Positions 1-7,407 are shown, numbered from the stretch's first letter. The stretch is 18,370 bases of DNA from Pseudomonadota bacterium (GCA_023430625.1 JAEZAA010000285.1:1-18370); one strand, 5' to 3'. Translations and numbers: made by a program. The notes: a model not told the origin generated them from the letters alone.

Positions 1-229
1 AACCCTGATCGTAGAGCAGGCTCCGGATCTGGCGAATGGTCAGTACATCCTGACGCTGATAGTAGCGGCGGTTTCCCCGCCGCTTGACGGGAGCAAGCTC
101 ACTGAACTCCTGCTCCCAATAGCGCAACACATGGGCCTTCACGCCGCAGAGGTCGCTGACCTCGCCGATCGTGAAATACCGCTTCCCAGGAATCGGCGGC
201 AATTCAGCGTTGTGACTGGGTTCCAGCAT
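1..229 (-). CDS. MerR-family transcriptional regulator, N-terminal part (gene runs off the left edge)
   Basis: The first 76 codons of a MerR-type regulator are present. After a short Pro-containing leader, the residues around YFTIGEVSDLCGV (18-30) form the first helix-turn-helix helices. They are followed by HVLRYWEQEF and by KRRGNRRYYQ, the winged-helix signature that contacts DNA in MerR proteins. The effector-binding or dimerisation part lies outside the window, so the signal it senses cannot be read. The start is the ATG at 227-229, preceded by a GGTGGA Shine-Dalgarno-like stretch. It overlaps the last 26 bases of ihfA in another frame, which points to translational coupling. A small MerR gene directly after ihfA is the usual arrangement in Pseudomonas-type genomes, where its role is essentially uncharacterised. 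The family call is firm; the function is unknown. Confidence 0.9.
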   Translation of the reverse strand, partial: MLEPSHNAELPPIPGKRYFTIGEVSDLCGVKAHVLRYWEQEFSELAPVKRRGNRRYYQRQDVLTIRQIRSLLYDQG

Positions 230-512
230 ATGCTTCCACCTTCGCCTTCAGCTTTTGACCGGGACGGAACGTCACAACACGACGGGCGGTAATGGGAATC
301 TCCTCGCCAGTTTTGTGATTACGGCCAGGACGTTGTTTCTTGTCGCGCAGATCGAAATTGCCGAAACCGGACAATTTAACCTGCTCGTTATGGCCAAGCG
401 CATTGCGGATTTCTTCAAAGAAGATTTCCACCATTTCCTTGGCTTCACGTTTGTTCAGGCCGACTTCCTCAAAAAGGCGCTCAGCCATATCAGCTTTGGT
501 TAAAGCCCCCAT
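204..512 (-). CDS. ihfA: Integration host factor subunit alpha
   Basis: IHF alpha (102 aa) pairs with IHF beta to bind and sharply bend specific DNA sites in transcription, replication and recombination. The whole length follows the E. coli protein: the N-terminal helices (LTKADMAERLF), the VKLSGFGNFDLRDK core, the DNA-binding arm (residues about 55-76) and the VVTFRPGQKLK C-terminal part. The start is the ATG at 510-512, with GAGGAG upstream. It lies only 2 bases after the pheT stop, as in the classical pheST-ihfA operon. One residue is odd. At the arm tip the family has RNPKTG, whose proline (Pro65 in E. coli) intercalates into DNA. Here the codon at 315-317 reads CAC, giving His66 (RNHKTG). 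Everything else looks intact, so I read this as a functional gene with an unusual arm tip. Confidence 0.97.
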   Translation of the reverse strand: MGALTKADMAERLFEEVGLNKREAKEMVEIFFEEIRNALGHNEQVKLSGFGNFDLRDKKQRPGRNHKTGEEIPITARRVVTFRPGQKLKAKVEAYAGTQSQR

Positions 513-514
513 AG

Positions 515-2887
515 CTAACTCCTCAACGATGCACCTAATCTTTGTTTTAATTCATCAATTACGGCATTAAAGGCCACCGTAACCTCCTCATCGTGGAGCG
601 TGCGTTCCGGATGCTGCCAGGTCAGGCCCAGTGCAACACTCTTCTTGCCGGGTTCGATGTGAGTGCCCGCATAGACGTCGAACACCCTCACCTGAGTCAG
701 CCACTCTCCCGCCACCGCCCGCGCCACATTCTCGATTTCGGCATAGGACACGCCTTGCTCCAACACCACGGCGAGGTCGCGACGCATCCCGGGGAAACGG
801 GAAAAACCCTTATAAGCCGGCAGCTTACCAAAGCTGATAAAGGCTAAGCATAGCTCAAAGATAAAGACGGGGCCATTCAGATTCAATGCGTTAACAATCG
901 CCGGGTGCAACGCACCCACATAGCCGACCAGTTCGCCATCACGCTCGATCCGGGCACATTGGCCAGGATGCAGCGCCGAATGGCTGTCCGCGCGGAATTG
1001 GAAATCGCCCCCTACACGCGCCAGCAGCGACTCAACATCGCCCTTGATGTCGTAAAAATCCACCGAATCGGCCACGCCGGCCCAACCTTCCGGCAATCGA
1101 GTGCCATTGATCAGACCCGCCAACATGGGCTGTTGGATTATTTTTTCGCCATCTTTTAGAAAGCGTAGCCCAGATTCGAACAAACGCACACGATTTTGCT
1201 GGCGATTCTGGTTGTGGCGCAGTGCGCTCACTAACCCCGGCAGCAGCGACACCCGCATCACCGACATATCGGACGAGATGGGGTTAGCCAGTGCGATGCC
1301 CTCAACTTCGGGAAACAGCATGCGCTGCAGTTCCGGATCGACGAAGGAATAGGTGATGGCTTCCTGATACCCCTGACTCACCAGATGGGTCTTGAACTCC
1401 ATCAGAGCGCGGCGGTTTTCCGGAATCGCCGGCAAGCTCAACGCCGCCTTCGGCCTGGTAACCGGCAGGTTGTTGTAGCCGGCCACGCGACCCAGTTCTT
1501 CGATCAGATCCACTTCGCGCTCTATGTCGAAGCGATAGGAAGGTACGCGCCAGTGCCAACCGCTGTCGGTCGTGCGCTCAATGGTCAGACCAAGGCGGGT
1601 CAGAATCTCCTCGACCTCCTCCCGGCTGAACCGCATACCCAGCAGCTGTTCCGCACGAGCATGACGCAGCTCCACCGACGGCCGGTGCGGCAGCTTATCT
1701 TGTGCCACCACCTCCATCAGTTCGCCCGGCTCGCCACCGACGATATCGAGCAACAGGCGTGTCGCTCGCTCGGCCGCACGCTGTTGCAGTTCATAATCGA
1801 CGCCACGCTCGAAGCGGTGGGAGGATTCCGTGTGCAATCCGTACTGGCGGGCACGTCCGGTAATCGCCAAGGGCGCGAAGAAGGCGCTTTCCAGCAGGAT
1901 GTCGCGGGTTTCCGGACCAACGCCCGAATGTTCGCCGCCCATGATGCCCGCCAGTGCCAGGGGGCGCTGGTGATCGGCAATCAGCAGAGTATTGTCACGC
2001 AGCTCAATGGTCTGGCCATCGAGCAGCGTAATCTGCTCGCCTGCCACAGCCATCCGCACCCGAATGCCCTGATGCAGCTGGGCCAGATCGAACGCATGCA
2101 GCGGCTGCCCCAGCTCCAGCATCACGTAGTTGGTCACATCCACCACCGGGTCGATGCTGCGCATGCCGGCCCGGCGCAGGCGCTCCTGCATCCAGATCGG
2201 TGTCGGACGGCTCAGGTCCACATTGCGAATGATGCGCCCGATATAACGCGGGCAGGCATCCGGCGCTTCCACCTGAATGTCAAAGCGGTCGGCATGTACT
2301 GCCGGAACCGACGCAATCTCCGGCGCCGTCAGCGACAGCCGATTGAGCACGCCCACTTCGCGGGCGAGACCGGCCATACTCAAACAGTCGCTGCGGTTCG
2401 GGGTCAGATCGACGTCGATGACCGCATCCTGCAGCTTCAGATAATCGGAGACATTGGTTCCCAGCGGCGCATCGCTTGGCAATGGCATCAGGCCGTCGGA
2501 CTCCTCGGCGAGCCCCAGTTCGGCTTCCGAGCACAACATGCCCTGGGAATCCACGCCGCGCAGCTTCGCGGCTTTAATCTTCAGGCCGCCCGGCAACTTC
2601 GCACCGATTCGCGCCAGCGGAACCCGCATACCTTCGTGAACATTGGGCGCTCCACAGACCACCTGAAAGGTATGACTTCCGTCGAACACCTGACAAACCC
2701 GCAGTTTATCGGCATCCGGATGGGGCGCGACCTGGCTCACCTCGGCCACCACCACATCGGTGCGCTCGCCACCTACGGCCTCGACGCCATCGACTTCGAG
2801 CCCTGCCATGGTGATCTGTGCCGCCAGCGCCTGGGTATCCACCGCCGGATTGACCCACTCGCGCAGCCACTGTTCGCTAATTTTCAT
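515..2887 (-). CDS. pheT: Phenylalanine--tRNA ligase beta subunit
   Basis: The 790-residue beta subunit of the (alpha-beta)2 PheRS charges tRNA-Phe in the cytoplasm, and its length is normal for bacteria. The N-terminal OB-fold tRNA-binding domain lies at about residues 39-150 (VCGAPNVHEGMRVPLA). The B3/B4 region with the editing site that hydrolyses mischarged Tyr-tRNA-Phe is at about 210-380 (LGQPLHAFD, LAGIMGGEHSGV, ESSHRFERGVD). The B5 domain is at about 400-475. The catalytic-like core follows (SYFVDPELQ-type segment, ANPISSDMSVMR). The last ~95 residues form the FDX-ACB anticodon-binding domain (FPGMRRDLAVV to the end). The start ATG at 2885-2887 has AAGGA upstream. It lies 56 bases after pheS and ends 2 bases before ihfA, so the three genes are one operon. 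Confidence 0.98.
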   Translation of the reverse strand: MKISEQWLREWVNPAVDTQALAAQITMAGLEVDGVEAVGGERTDVVVAEVSQVAPHPDADKLRVCQVFDGSHTFQVVCGAPNVHEGMRVPLARIGAKLPGGLKIKAAKLRGVDSQGMLCSEAELGLAEESDGLMPLPSDAPLGTNVSDYLKLQDAVIDVDLTPNRSDCLSMAGLAREVGVLNRLSLTAPEIASVPAVHADRFDIQVEAPDACPRYIGRIIRNVDLSRPTPIWMQERLRRAGMRSIDPVVDVTNYVMLELGQPLHAFDLAQLHQGIRVRMAVAGEQITLLDGQTIELRDNTLLIADHQRPLALAGIMGGEHSGVGPETRDILLESAFFAPLAITGRARQYGLHTESSHRFERGVDYELQQRAAERATRLLLDIVGGEPGELMEVVAQDKLPHRPSVELRHARAEQLLGMRFSREEVEEILTRLGLTIERTTDSGWHWRVPSYRFDIEREVDLIEELGRVAGYNNLPVTRPKAALSLPAIPENRRALMEFKTHLVSQGYQEAITYSFVDPELQRMLFPEVEGIALANPISSDMSVMRVSLLPGLVSALRHNQNRQQNRVRLFESGLRFLKDGEKIIQQPMLAGLINGTRLPEGWAGVADSVDFYDIKGDVESLLARVGGDFQFRADSHSALHPGQCARIERDGELVGYVGALHPAIVNALNLNGPVFIFELCLAFISFGKLPAYKGFSRFPGMRRDLAVVLEQGVSYAEIENVARAVAGEWLTQVRVFDVYAGTHIEPGKKSVALGLTWQHPERTLHDEEVTVAFNAVIDELKQRLGASLRS

Positions 2888-2943
2888 GGTATTCCTTCTC
2901 TAGACCGATGCAGGCCAGCGATGTTTGGGCGCCGGCCCGCGAC

Positions 2944-3942
2944 CTATTTGAACTGGTTCAGCAAGCGCAGGTCGTTCTCGAAGAACATGCGCAAGTCGTT
3001 GACGCCGTATCGCAGCATGGTCAGGCGCTCAACGCCCAGGCCAAAGGCAAACCCGGTGTAGCGTTCGGCGTCGATGCCGCAGGCTTCGAATACCTTGGGA
3101 TGGACCATGCCGCAGCCCATGACCTCCAACCAGCGGATGTTGCCCTGATCGTCGCGTCCCCACTCGATGTCGACTTCCGCGGAAGGCTCGGTAAAGGGGA
3201 AGTAGGAGGGGCGGAAACGCACCTGGAGATCGCGCTCGAAGAACACCTGCAAGAATTCGATGATGGTGCTTTTCAGATCGGCAAAGCTGACATTCTCATC
3301 GACCAGCAAGCCTTCCACCTGATGGAACATGGGCGTGTGGGTCTGGTCGGAGTCACAACGATAGACGCGCCCCGGGCACAGCATCCGAAACGGAGGCTTA
3401 CCGCGTTCCATGGTGCGGATCTGAACCGGCGAGGTGTGGGTCCGCAGCAGGCGGCCCGCGTCGAAATAGAAGGTGTCATGCATCGCCCGGGCTGGGTGAT
3501 GGGACGGAATATTGAGCGCCTCGAAGTTATGATAATCGTCTTCGATTTCGGGGCCCTCCTCCACGCTGTAGCCACAGCGTGCGAAGAACGCTTCGATGCG
3601 TTGCATGGTGCGCGTGACCGGATGGATCGAGCCGATTTGCTCGCCGCGTCCGGGCAAGGTGACATCGATACGCTCCTGGCTCAGGCGGGCGGTCAAGGCA
3701 CTGGCCGCCAGTTCGTCACGCTTGCGATTGATTTCGTTCTGCAGGCGTTCCTTGGCAACGTTGATAGCCGCCCCGGCCGCAGGTCGCTCCGCGGGATCCA
3801 GTTGTCCCAGGCTTTTCAGTTGCTCGGTCAAACGGCCTTTCTTGCCCAGATACTGAACCCGGATCTGCTCCAGCGCAGACTCTGCATCGGCAGCCGCCAG
3901 TTCACTCAGCGCCTCTTGTACCAGAGTCTCCAGATTTCCCAT
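2944..3942 (-). CDS. pheS: Phenylalanine--tRNA ligase alpha subunit
   Basis: This catalytic subunit (332 aa) of PheRS makes phenylalanyl-AMP and transfers Phe to the tRNA. The N-terminal coiled-coil arm that grips the tRNA spans about residues 1-90 (IRVQYLGKKGRLTEQL). The class II core shows HPVTRTMQRIEAFF, GPEIEDDYHNFEALN, HPARAMHDTFYF (motif 1 region), RPSYFPFTEPSAEVD (motif 2 region) and GFAFGLGVERLTMLRYG (motif 3). I place the start at the ATG 3940-3942, giving MGNLETLV, which aligns with the start of E. coli PheS and has GGAG about 10 bases upstream. The frame stays open to an ATG at 4059, but those 39 extra codons run through the leader hairpins, do not resemble PheS and are not part of the protein. 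It precedes pheT by 56 bases. Confidence 0.98.
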   Translation of the reverse strand: MGNLETLVQEALSELAAADAESALEQIRVQYLGKKGRLTEQLKSLGQLDPAERPAAGAAINVAKERLQNEINRKRDELAASALTARLSQERIDVTLPGRGEQIGSIHPVTRTMQRIEAFFARCGYSVEEGPEIEDDYHNFEALNIPSHHPARAMHDTFYFDAGRLLRTHTSPVQIRTMERGKPPFRMLCPGRVYRCDSDQTHTPMFHQVEGLLVDENVSFADLKSTIIEFLQVFFERDLQVRFRPSYFPFTEPSAEVDIEWGRDDQGNIRWLEVMGCGMVHPKVFEACGIDAERYTGFAFGLGVERLTMLRYGVNDLRMFFENDLRLLNQFK

Positions 3943-3987
3943 TGCGTGCACTCCAAACGGAATTTGTGTAAACCGTGCTGTAAATAA

Positions 3988-4017
3988 AATAGGGGAAGAG
4001 CATGCCCTTCCCCTATT
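3988..4017 (-). terminator. Terminator/attenuator hairpin in the pheST leader
   Basis: An 11-bp perfect inverted repeat has arms at 3988-3998 and 4007-4017 and an 8-base loop. In the direction of transcription the second arm ends in CTATT and continues into TTATTT, so a T-rich tract follows the stem. It lies between the rplT stop and the pheS start, where E. coli carries its pheST attenuator. I see no Phe-rich leader peptide, so control by ribosome stalling on Phe codons is not supported. Constitutive partial termination or another antitermination route is possible. Confidence 0.8.
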
Positions 4018-4023
4018 GGTCTT

Positions 4024-4057
4024 GCAGTAGGCGATCCGACCGGGGTCGAATCGCTGC
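4024..4057 (-). promoter_or_regulatory. Large leader hairpin upstream of the pheST terminator
   Basis: This is a near-perfect inverted repeat. Outer GCAG/CTGC arms (4054-4057 with 4024-4027) flank a 10-bp stem (CGATTCGACC with GGTCGGATCG, one G-T pair) and a tiny CC loop that would open to a few more bases. It starts 11 bases after the rplT stop and ends 6 bases before the terminator hairpin. It is not followed by T residues, so it is not a terminator. It could protect the 3' end of the rpmI-rplT message, be an RNase III site, or take part in regulation of pheST. Its role is inferred only from position. Confidence 0.55.
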
Positions 4058-4067
4058 ATCAGAACGC

Positions 4068-4424
4068 TTAAGCCAGGGCTTCCTTCGCTTTCTGAACAAC
4101 GGCGGCAAATGCTGCCTTCTCGTTCATGGCGAGGTCTGCCAGGACTTTACGGTCGATCTCGATGCTGGCCTTGCGCATGCCGGCGATCAGACGGCTGTAG
4201 GACAGGCCCAGCTCACGGGCACCCGCGTTGATACGGGCAATCCAGAGCGCGCGGAACTGACGCTTGCGCTGACGACGGTCACGGTACGCGTACTGGCCGG
4301 CTTTGATGACGGCCTGCTTGGCAACGCGATAAACGCGGCTGCGGGCTCCGTAGTAACCCTTGGCCAGATTCAGAACTTTCTTGTGGCGGCGACGAGCCGT
4401 AACTCCACGTTTTACACGAGGCAT
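4068..4424 (-). CDS. rplT: 50S ribosomal protein L20
   Basis: L20 (118 aa, the same length as in E. coli) is a primary 23S rRNA-binding protein needed for early large-subunit assembly. In E. coli it also represses translation of rpmI-rplT by binding a 23S-mimicking mRNA structure. The sequence is highly conserved: PRVKRGVTARRRHKKVL, GYYGARSRVYRVAKQAV, the basic YAYRDRRQRKRQFR stretch, LWIARINA and EIDRKVLADLA. The N-terminal ~60 residues are the basic extension that threads into rRNA. The start ATG at 4422-4424 has an AAGG Shine-Dalgarno. A 117-base spacer separates it from rpmI, longer than in E. coli. A leader with two hairpins separates it from pheS. Confidence 0.98.
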   Translation of the reverse strand: MPRVKRGVTARRRHKKVLNLAKGYYGARSRVYRVAKQAVIKAGQYAYRDRRQRKRQFRALWIARINAGARELGLSYSRLIAGMRKASIEIDRKVLADLAMNEKAAFAAVVQKAKEALA

Positions 4425-4541
4425 AGATTCAACCCTTTATCCAGATACTTTTGACTCAATTCGAACCGGAACACTGCAGGCATCGCCGAGAGGTTCCAAG
4501 CCCTAATCATTTAACCCAGTTAGCCAACGATACCGCTCTGC

Positions 4542-4733
4542 TTACGCAGACAGCATGCGTTTAACCAGACCCAGGTCAGAAGCAGCAATCAGCTTGGTGC
4601 CGCGCAGTTGGCGCTTACGCTTGGTGCTCTTCTTGGTCAGAATGTGGCTGGTAAAGGACTGCTTGTGCTTGAAGCCGTGTGCCGTCTTCTTGAAGCGCTT
4701 GGCAGCACTGCTCTTGGTTTTCATTTTAGGCAT
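4542..4733 (-). CDS. rpmI: 50S ribosomal protein L35
   Basis: L35 is a small (63 aa), very basic large-subunit protein. It shows the invariant start MPKMKTKSSAAKRFK, then GFKHKQSFTSHILTKKS and KRKRQLRG, and ends in LVKRMLSA, within a residue or two of the usual length. The ATG at 4731-4733 is preceded by GCGGAG at good spacing. It lies 87 bases after infC and 117 bases before rplT in the standard infC-rpmI-rplT order. In E. coli the translation of this gene is the target of L20 repression. The infC-rpmI gap here carries a strong GC-rich hairpin, but I cannot show that it is an L20 site. Confidence 0.98.
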   Translation of the reverse strand: MPKMKTKSSAAKRFKKTAHGFKHKQSFTSHILTKKSTKRKRQLRGTKLIAASDLGLVKRMLSA

Positions 4734-4778
4734 TGCAATAACTCCGCATTCATCGATTTAAAAAGCGCCTAGACGACA

Positions 4779-4804
4779 AAACCCCGGGCGAGATGCCGGG
4801 GTTT
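4779..4804 (-). terminator. Hairpin with short T run between infC and rpmI
   Basis: A 9-bp perfect stem has AAACCCCGG and CCGGGGTTT arms (4796-4804 and 4779-4787) around an 8-base loop. On the minus strand it is followed by T-G-T-C-G-T-C, so the T tract is only about four bases counting the stem end. It starts 16 bases after the infC stop and ends 45 bases before the rpmI ATG. A weak intra-operon terminator or part of the rpmI translational control region are both plausible. Full termination is unlikely, because rpmI and rplT must be expressed. Confidence 0.6.
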
Positions 4805-4820
4805 CGCGCACAAATGGGCG

Positions 4821-5363
4821 CTACCTCTTCTTCTTGGGGCCGATGACCATCATCAGTTGGCGTCCTTCCATTTTTGGACGCTGCTCGACGAGTCCGTACT
4901 CCTCCAGATCCTTTTCGATCCGTTGCAGTACTTCCATGCCGATTTCCTGGTGAGCCATCTCACGGCCGCGGTAACGGATCGTCACCTTGGCTTTGTCCCC
5001 TTCGGTCAGGAAACGTATCAGGTTGCGCAGTTTTACCTGATAATCCCCTTCTTCCGTCCCTGGTCTCAGTTTCACTTCCTTAATCTGAGTCTGCTTTTGC
5101 TTCTTCTTGGCTTCGGCCTTCTGCTTCTTCTCTTCGAAGATCTTCTTGCCGTAATCCATGATTTTGCAGACTACCGGATCCGCATCGGCGATCTGGACCA
5201 GGTCCAGACCCGCCGCCTCAGCGGCCGCCAAGGCTTCATCGATGCTCACGATGCCAACTTGCTGCCCTTCGGCATCAATCAGCCGCACCTCGTTCGCAGC
5301 GATGTTGTCGTTGATTTTTGGTTTATCTTGACGTCCAGCGCCTTTGGGGGTATTCCGCTTAAT
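4821..5363 (-). CDS. infC: Translation initiation factor IF-3, ATT start codon
   Basis: IF3 (180 aa, as in E. coli) binds the 30S subunit, keeps it apart from 50S and proofreads the initiator tRNA-start codon match. The N-terminal domain runs to about residue 80 (EVRLIDAEGQQVGIVSIDEALAAA, then VCKIMDYGK). A Lys/Glu-rich linker helix (FEEKKQKAEAKKKQKQ) and the C-terminal 30S-binding domain follow (IKEVKLRPGTEEGDYQVK, RGREMAHQEIGMEVL, EGRQLMMVIGPKKKR). No ATG, GTG or TTG gives a full N-terminus: the nearest, a GTG at 5286-5288, would delete the first 25 residues. The ATT at 5361-5363 lies 9 bases after GGAG and restores the family length. A rare start codon is the known basis of IF3 autoregulation in E. 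coli. The gene begins 18 bases after thrS. Confidence 0.96.
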   Translation of the reverse strand: MKRNTPKGAGRQDKPKINDNIAANEVRLIDAEGQQVGIVSIDEALAAAEAAGLDLVQIADADPVVCKIMDYGKKIFEEKKQKAEAKKKQKQTQIKEVKLRPGTEEGDYQVKLRNLIRFLTEGDKAKVTIRYRGREMAHQEIGMEVLQRIEKDLEEYGLVEQRPKMEGRQLMMVIGPKKKR

Positions 5364-5376
5364 GGTTTTTGTCTCC
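5361..5376 (-). promoter_or_regulatory. infC translation start: GGAG plus ATT start codon
   Basis: GGAG (5373-5376) stands 9 bases before an ATT codon (5361-5363) in frame with the complete IF3. ATT starts are discriminated against by IF3 itself, so this site is the expected point of negative feedback on infC translation. The start is deduced from the alignment of the N-terminus and from the Shine-Dalgarno spacing. Confidence 0.85.
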
Positions 5377-5381
5377 GTTGA

Positions 5382-7295
5382 TTAAACTCGACCTTTGTGC
5401 GCGGCCTCGGTAGCCAGCTTGTCCATCAACGCGTCCAGCGTCATGCTGCCCAAGTCTTCACCACTGCGAGTGCGCACCGCTACGGTCTTCGCTTCGAGCT
5501 CCTTGTCGCCGATTACCAGCAGGTAAGGAACCCTGTTAAGCGTGTGCTCGCGAATTTTAAATCCGATCTTCTCGTTTCTCAAGTCCACCGAGGCACGAAA
5601 CCCTTGATTTAAGAGCTGTTCGGTCACTTCTTCACAATATTGGGCCTGGCGGTCCGTAATATTGAGCACGGCAACCTGCTTCGGCGCCAGCCAGAACGGG
5701 AAAGCGCCCTCATAATGCTCGATCAGGATACCGATGAAACGCTCGAAAGACCCCAGGATTGCCCGGTGCAACATCACTGGCGTCCGGCGACCCGAATCGT
5801 CGGCTACATACTGGGCGCCAAGACGGCCCGGCATGGAGAAGTCCACCTGAATGGTACCGCACTGCCAGACCCGGCCGAGACAGTCCTTCAGGGAGAACTC
5901 GATCTTCGGACCATAGAAGGCGCCCTCACCCGGCAGTTCTTCCCAGGGCAGTTGCTTGTTGTCCAGGGCGGTGGCCAGGGCTTTTTCCGCCTTGTCCCAG
6001 ACCTCATCGGAACCCACCCGTTGCTCGGGGCGCGTCGAGAGTTTGTAGATGATGTCGCTAAAGCCGAAGTCCGCGTAGACCTCGTGCAGAAAATCAATAA
6101 AGACGGCAACTTCGTCCTGAACCTGGTCTTCGGTACAGAAAATGTGCGCATCGTCCTGTACGAAGCCGCGCACTCGCATCAGTCCATGCAGGGAGCCTGA
6201 GGGTTCGTTGCGGTGACAGGATCCGAATTCGGCCAGACGCAGTGGCAAATCCTTGTAGGAACGCAGCCCCTGGTTGAAGACCTGCACGTGGCAGGGGCAG
6301 TTCATCGGCTTGATGGCGAAATCCCGCTCTTCCGAGGCAGTGGTGAACATCTGCTGCTGGAACTTGTCCCAGTGGCCCGACTGTTCCCACAGGGTACGCT
6401 CGACCACCTGGGGCGTCTTGATCTCCTGGTAACCACGGCGGCGCAGTTTGCCGCGCATGTACTGTTCGATTTCCTGATACAGCGTCCAGCCGTCCGCATG
6501 CCAAAACACCATACCGGGCGCTTCTTCCTGCATGTGGAACAGGTCCAGCTTGCGCGCGAGCTTGCGGTGATCCCGCTTCTCGGCTTCCTCCAGACGCTTG
6601 AGGTAAGCATCCAGCTCTTTCTTGTTACCCCAGGCCGTACCGTAGATGCGTTGCAGCATTTCGTTCTTGGAATCGCCACGCCAATAGGCGCCCGCCACCT
6701 TAGTCAGCTTGAAAGCCTTGAGCTTGCCGGTACTGGGCACGTGCGGACCACGGCAGAGATCGATGAAATCGCCCTGGCGATAGAACGACAGATCTTCGTT
6801 GCTGGGGATGGATTCGATGATCTGAACCTTGTAGGTCTCGCCCATGCGGTCGAACATGGCCGCAGCTTCGTCCCGGGTCATGACGGAGCGCTCGACCGGC
6901 AGATCCTGGCTCGCGATCTCCTTCATACGTGCCTCGATCCGCTCCAGATCTTCCGGCGTGAAGGGACGCTCGAAGGCGAAGTCGTAATAGAAACCATCTT
7001 CGATCACCGGACCAATGGTGACCTGGGCCGATGGAAACAGGTCCTGCACCGCCATAGCCAGCAAGTGGGCCGTGGAGTGGCGAATCACATCCACGCCGTC
7101 CGGATCCCGCTCGGTTACGATCGCCAGGTTGCAGTCATGGTCCAGGGTGTGGGAAACATCCACTAGACGCCCGTCAACCTTACCGGCGAGCGCGGCCTTG
7201 GCCAAGCCCGCACCGATATCGGCGGCAACGTCGGCAACAGTGACAGAGTGGTCGAAACGGCGCTGGCTGCCGTCGGGAAGCGTGATTACGGGCAT
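5382..7295 (-). CDS. thrS: Threonine--tRNA ligase
   Basis: This class II synthetase (637 aa) charges tRNA-Thr in the cytoplasm. The TGS domain is at residues 1-60 (VITLPDGSQRRFDHSVTVADVA). The editing domain that removes Ser from Ser-tRNA-Thr follows, with its HxxxH (RHSTAHLLAMA) and the LCRGPHVPSTG pair. The catalytic core shows NCPCHVQVF (zinc Cys), RNEPSGSLHGLMRVRGFVQDDAHIF (motif 2 and zinc His, split here by reading) and LHRAILGSFERFIGILIEHY (motif 3). The last ~100 residues are the anticodon-binding domain. The start is the ATG 7293-7295, with AGGA upstream. The open frame continues 12 codons further to 7331, but those residues do not match the family. It heads the translation operon and is followed 18 bases later by infC. 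Confidence 0.98.
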   Translation of the reverse strand: MPVITLPDGSQRRFDHSVTVADVAADIGAGLAKAALAGKVDGRLVDVSHTLDHDCNLAIVTERDPDGVDVIRHSTAHLLAMAVQDLFPSAQVTIGPVIEDGFYYDFAFERPFTPEDLERIEARMKEIASQDLPVERSVMTRDEAAAMFDRMGETYKVQIIESIPSNEDLSFYRQGDFIDLCRGPHVPSTGKLKAFKLTKVAGAYWRGDSKNEMLQRIYGTAWGNKKELDAYLKRLEEAEKRDHRKLARKLDLFHMQEEAPGMVFWHADGWTLYQEIEQYMRGKLRRRGYQEIKTPQVVERTLWEQSGHWDKFQQQMFTTASEERDFAIKPMNCPCHVQVFNQGLRSYKDLPLRLAEFGSCHRNEPSGSLHGLMRVRGFVQDDAHIFCTEDQVQDEVAVFIDFLHEVYADFGFSDIIYKLSTRPEQRVGSDEVWDKAEKALATALDNKQLPWEELPGEGAFYGPKIEFSLKDCLGRVWQCGTIQVDFSMPGRLGAQYVADDSGRRTPVMLHRAILGSFERFIGILIEHYEGAFPFWLAPKQVAVLNITDRQAQYCEEVTEQLLNQGFRASVDLRNEKIGFKIREHTLNRVPYLLVIGDKELEAKTVAVRTRSGEDLGSMTLDALMDKLATEAAHKGRV

Positions 7296-7407
7296 AACGA
7301 TCGGTCCTGTTTCAGTGGTGATCCGTACCAAAGATCACTTGAGCGGTAAATGGAAAAGGTTGCGAGTCTAACAATGATCGGGCCGAATATCCATGCGGGA
7401 TTCGGCC
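7296..7407 (-). promoter_or_regulatory. thrS leader and TRAP-thrS intergenic region
   Basis: This short region must hold the promoter and leader of the thrS operon if that operon is not read through from the transporter genes. Right after the permease stop codon there is a hairpin with 8-bp arms (GGCCGAAT at 7381-7388 pairing with ATTCGGCC at 7400-7407). It has no T tract, so it is at best a weak or Rho-assisted terminator. Downstream, TTGTTA is followed after 17 bases by an AT-rich hexamer, a poor sigma-70 candidate. I cannot identify the tRNA-like operator that ThrRS binds in E. coli. Confidence 0.4.

Noticed and set aside
1385..3061. Long plus-strand open frame of 558 codons
   Set aside because: It lies fully opposite pheT and the pheT-pheS gap, resembles no protein and has no start context. 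It is a GC-driven shadow of pheT.
2908..3987. Plus-strand open frame of 359 codons
   Set aside because: It is antisense to pheS, which is unmistakable on the other strand.
3943..4059. N-terminal extension of PheS by 39 residues
   Set aside because: The extension runs through two leader hairpins, does not match PheS proteins, and the inner ATG at 3942 has a ribosome-binding site and aligns with the family start.
4459..4467. GGTTCGAAT on the minus strand, like a tRNA T-arm
   Set aside because: No acceptor, D or anticodon arms can be built around it in the rpmI-rplT gap, so it is not a tRNA gene or an evident remnant.
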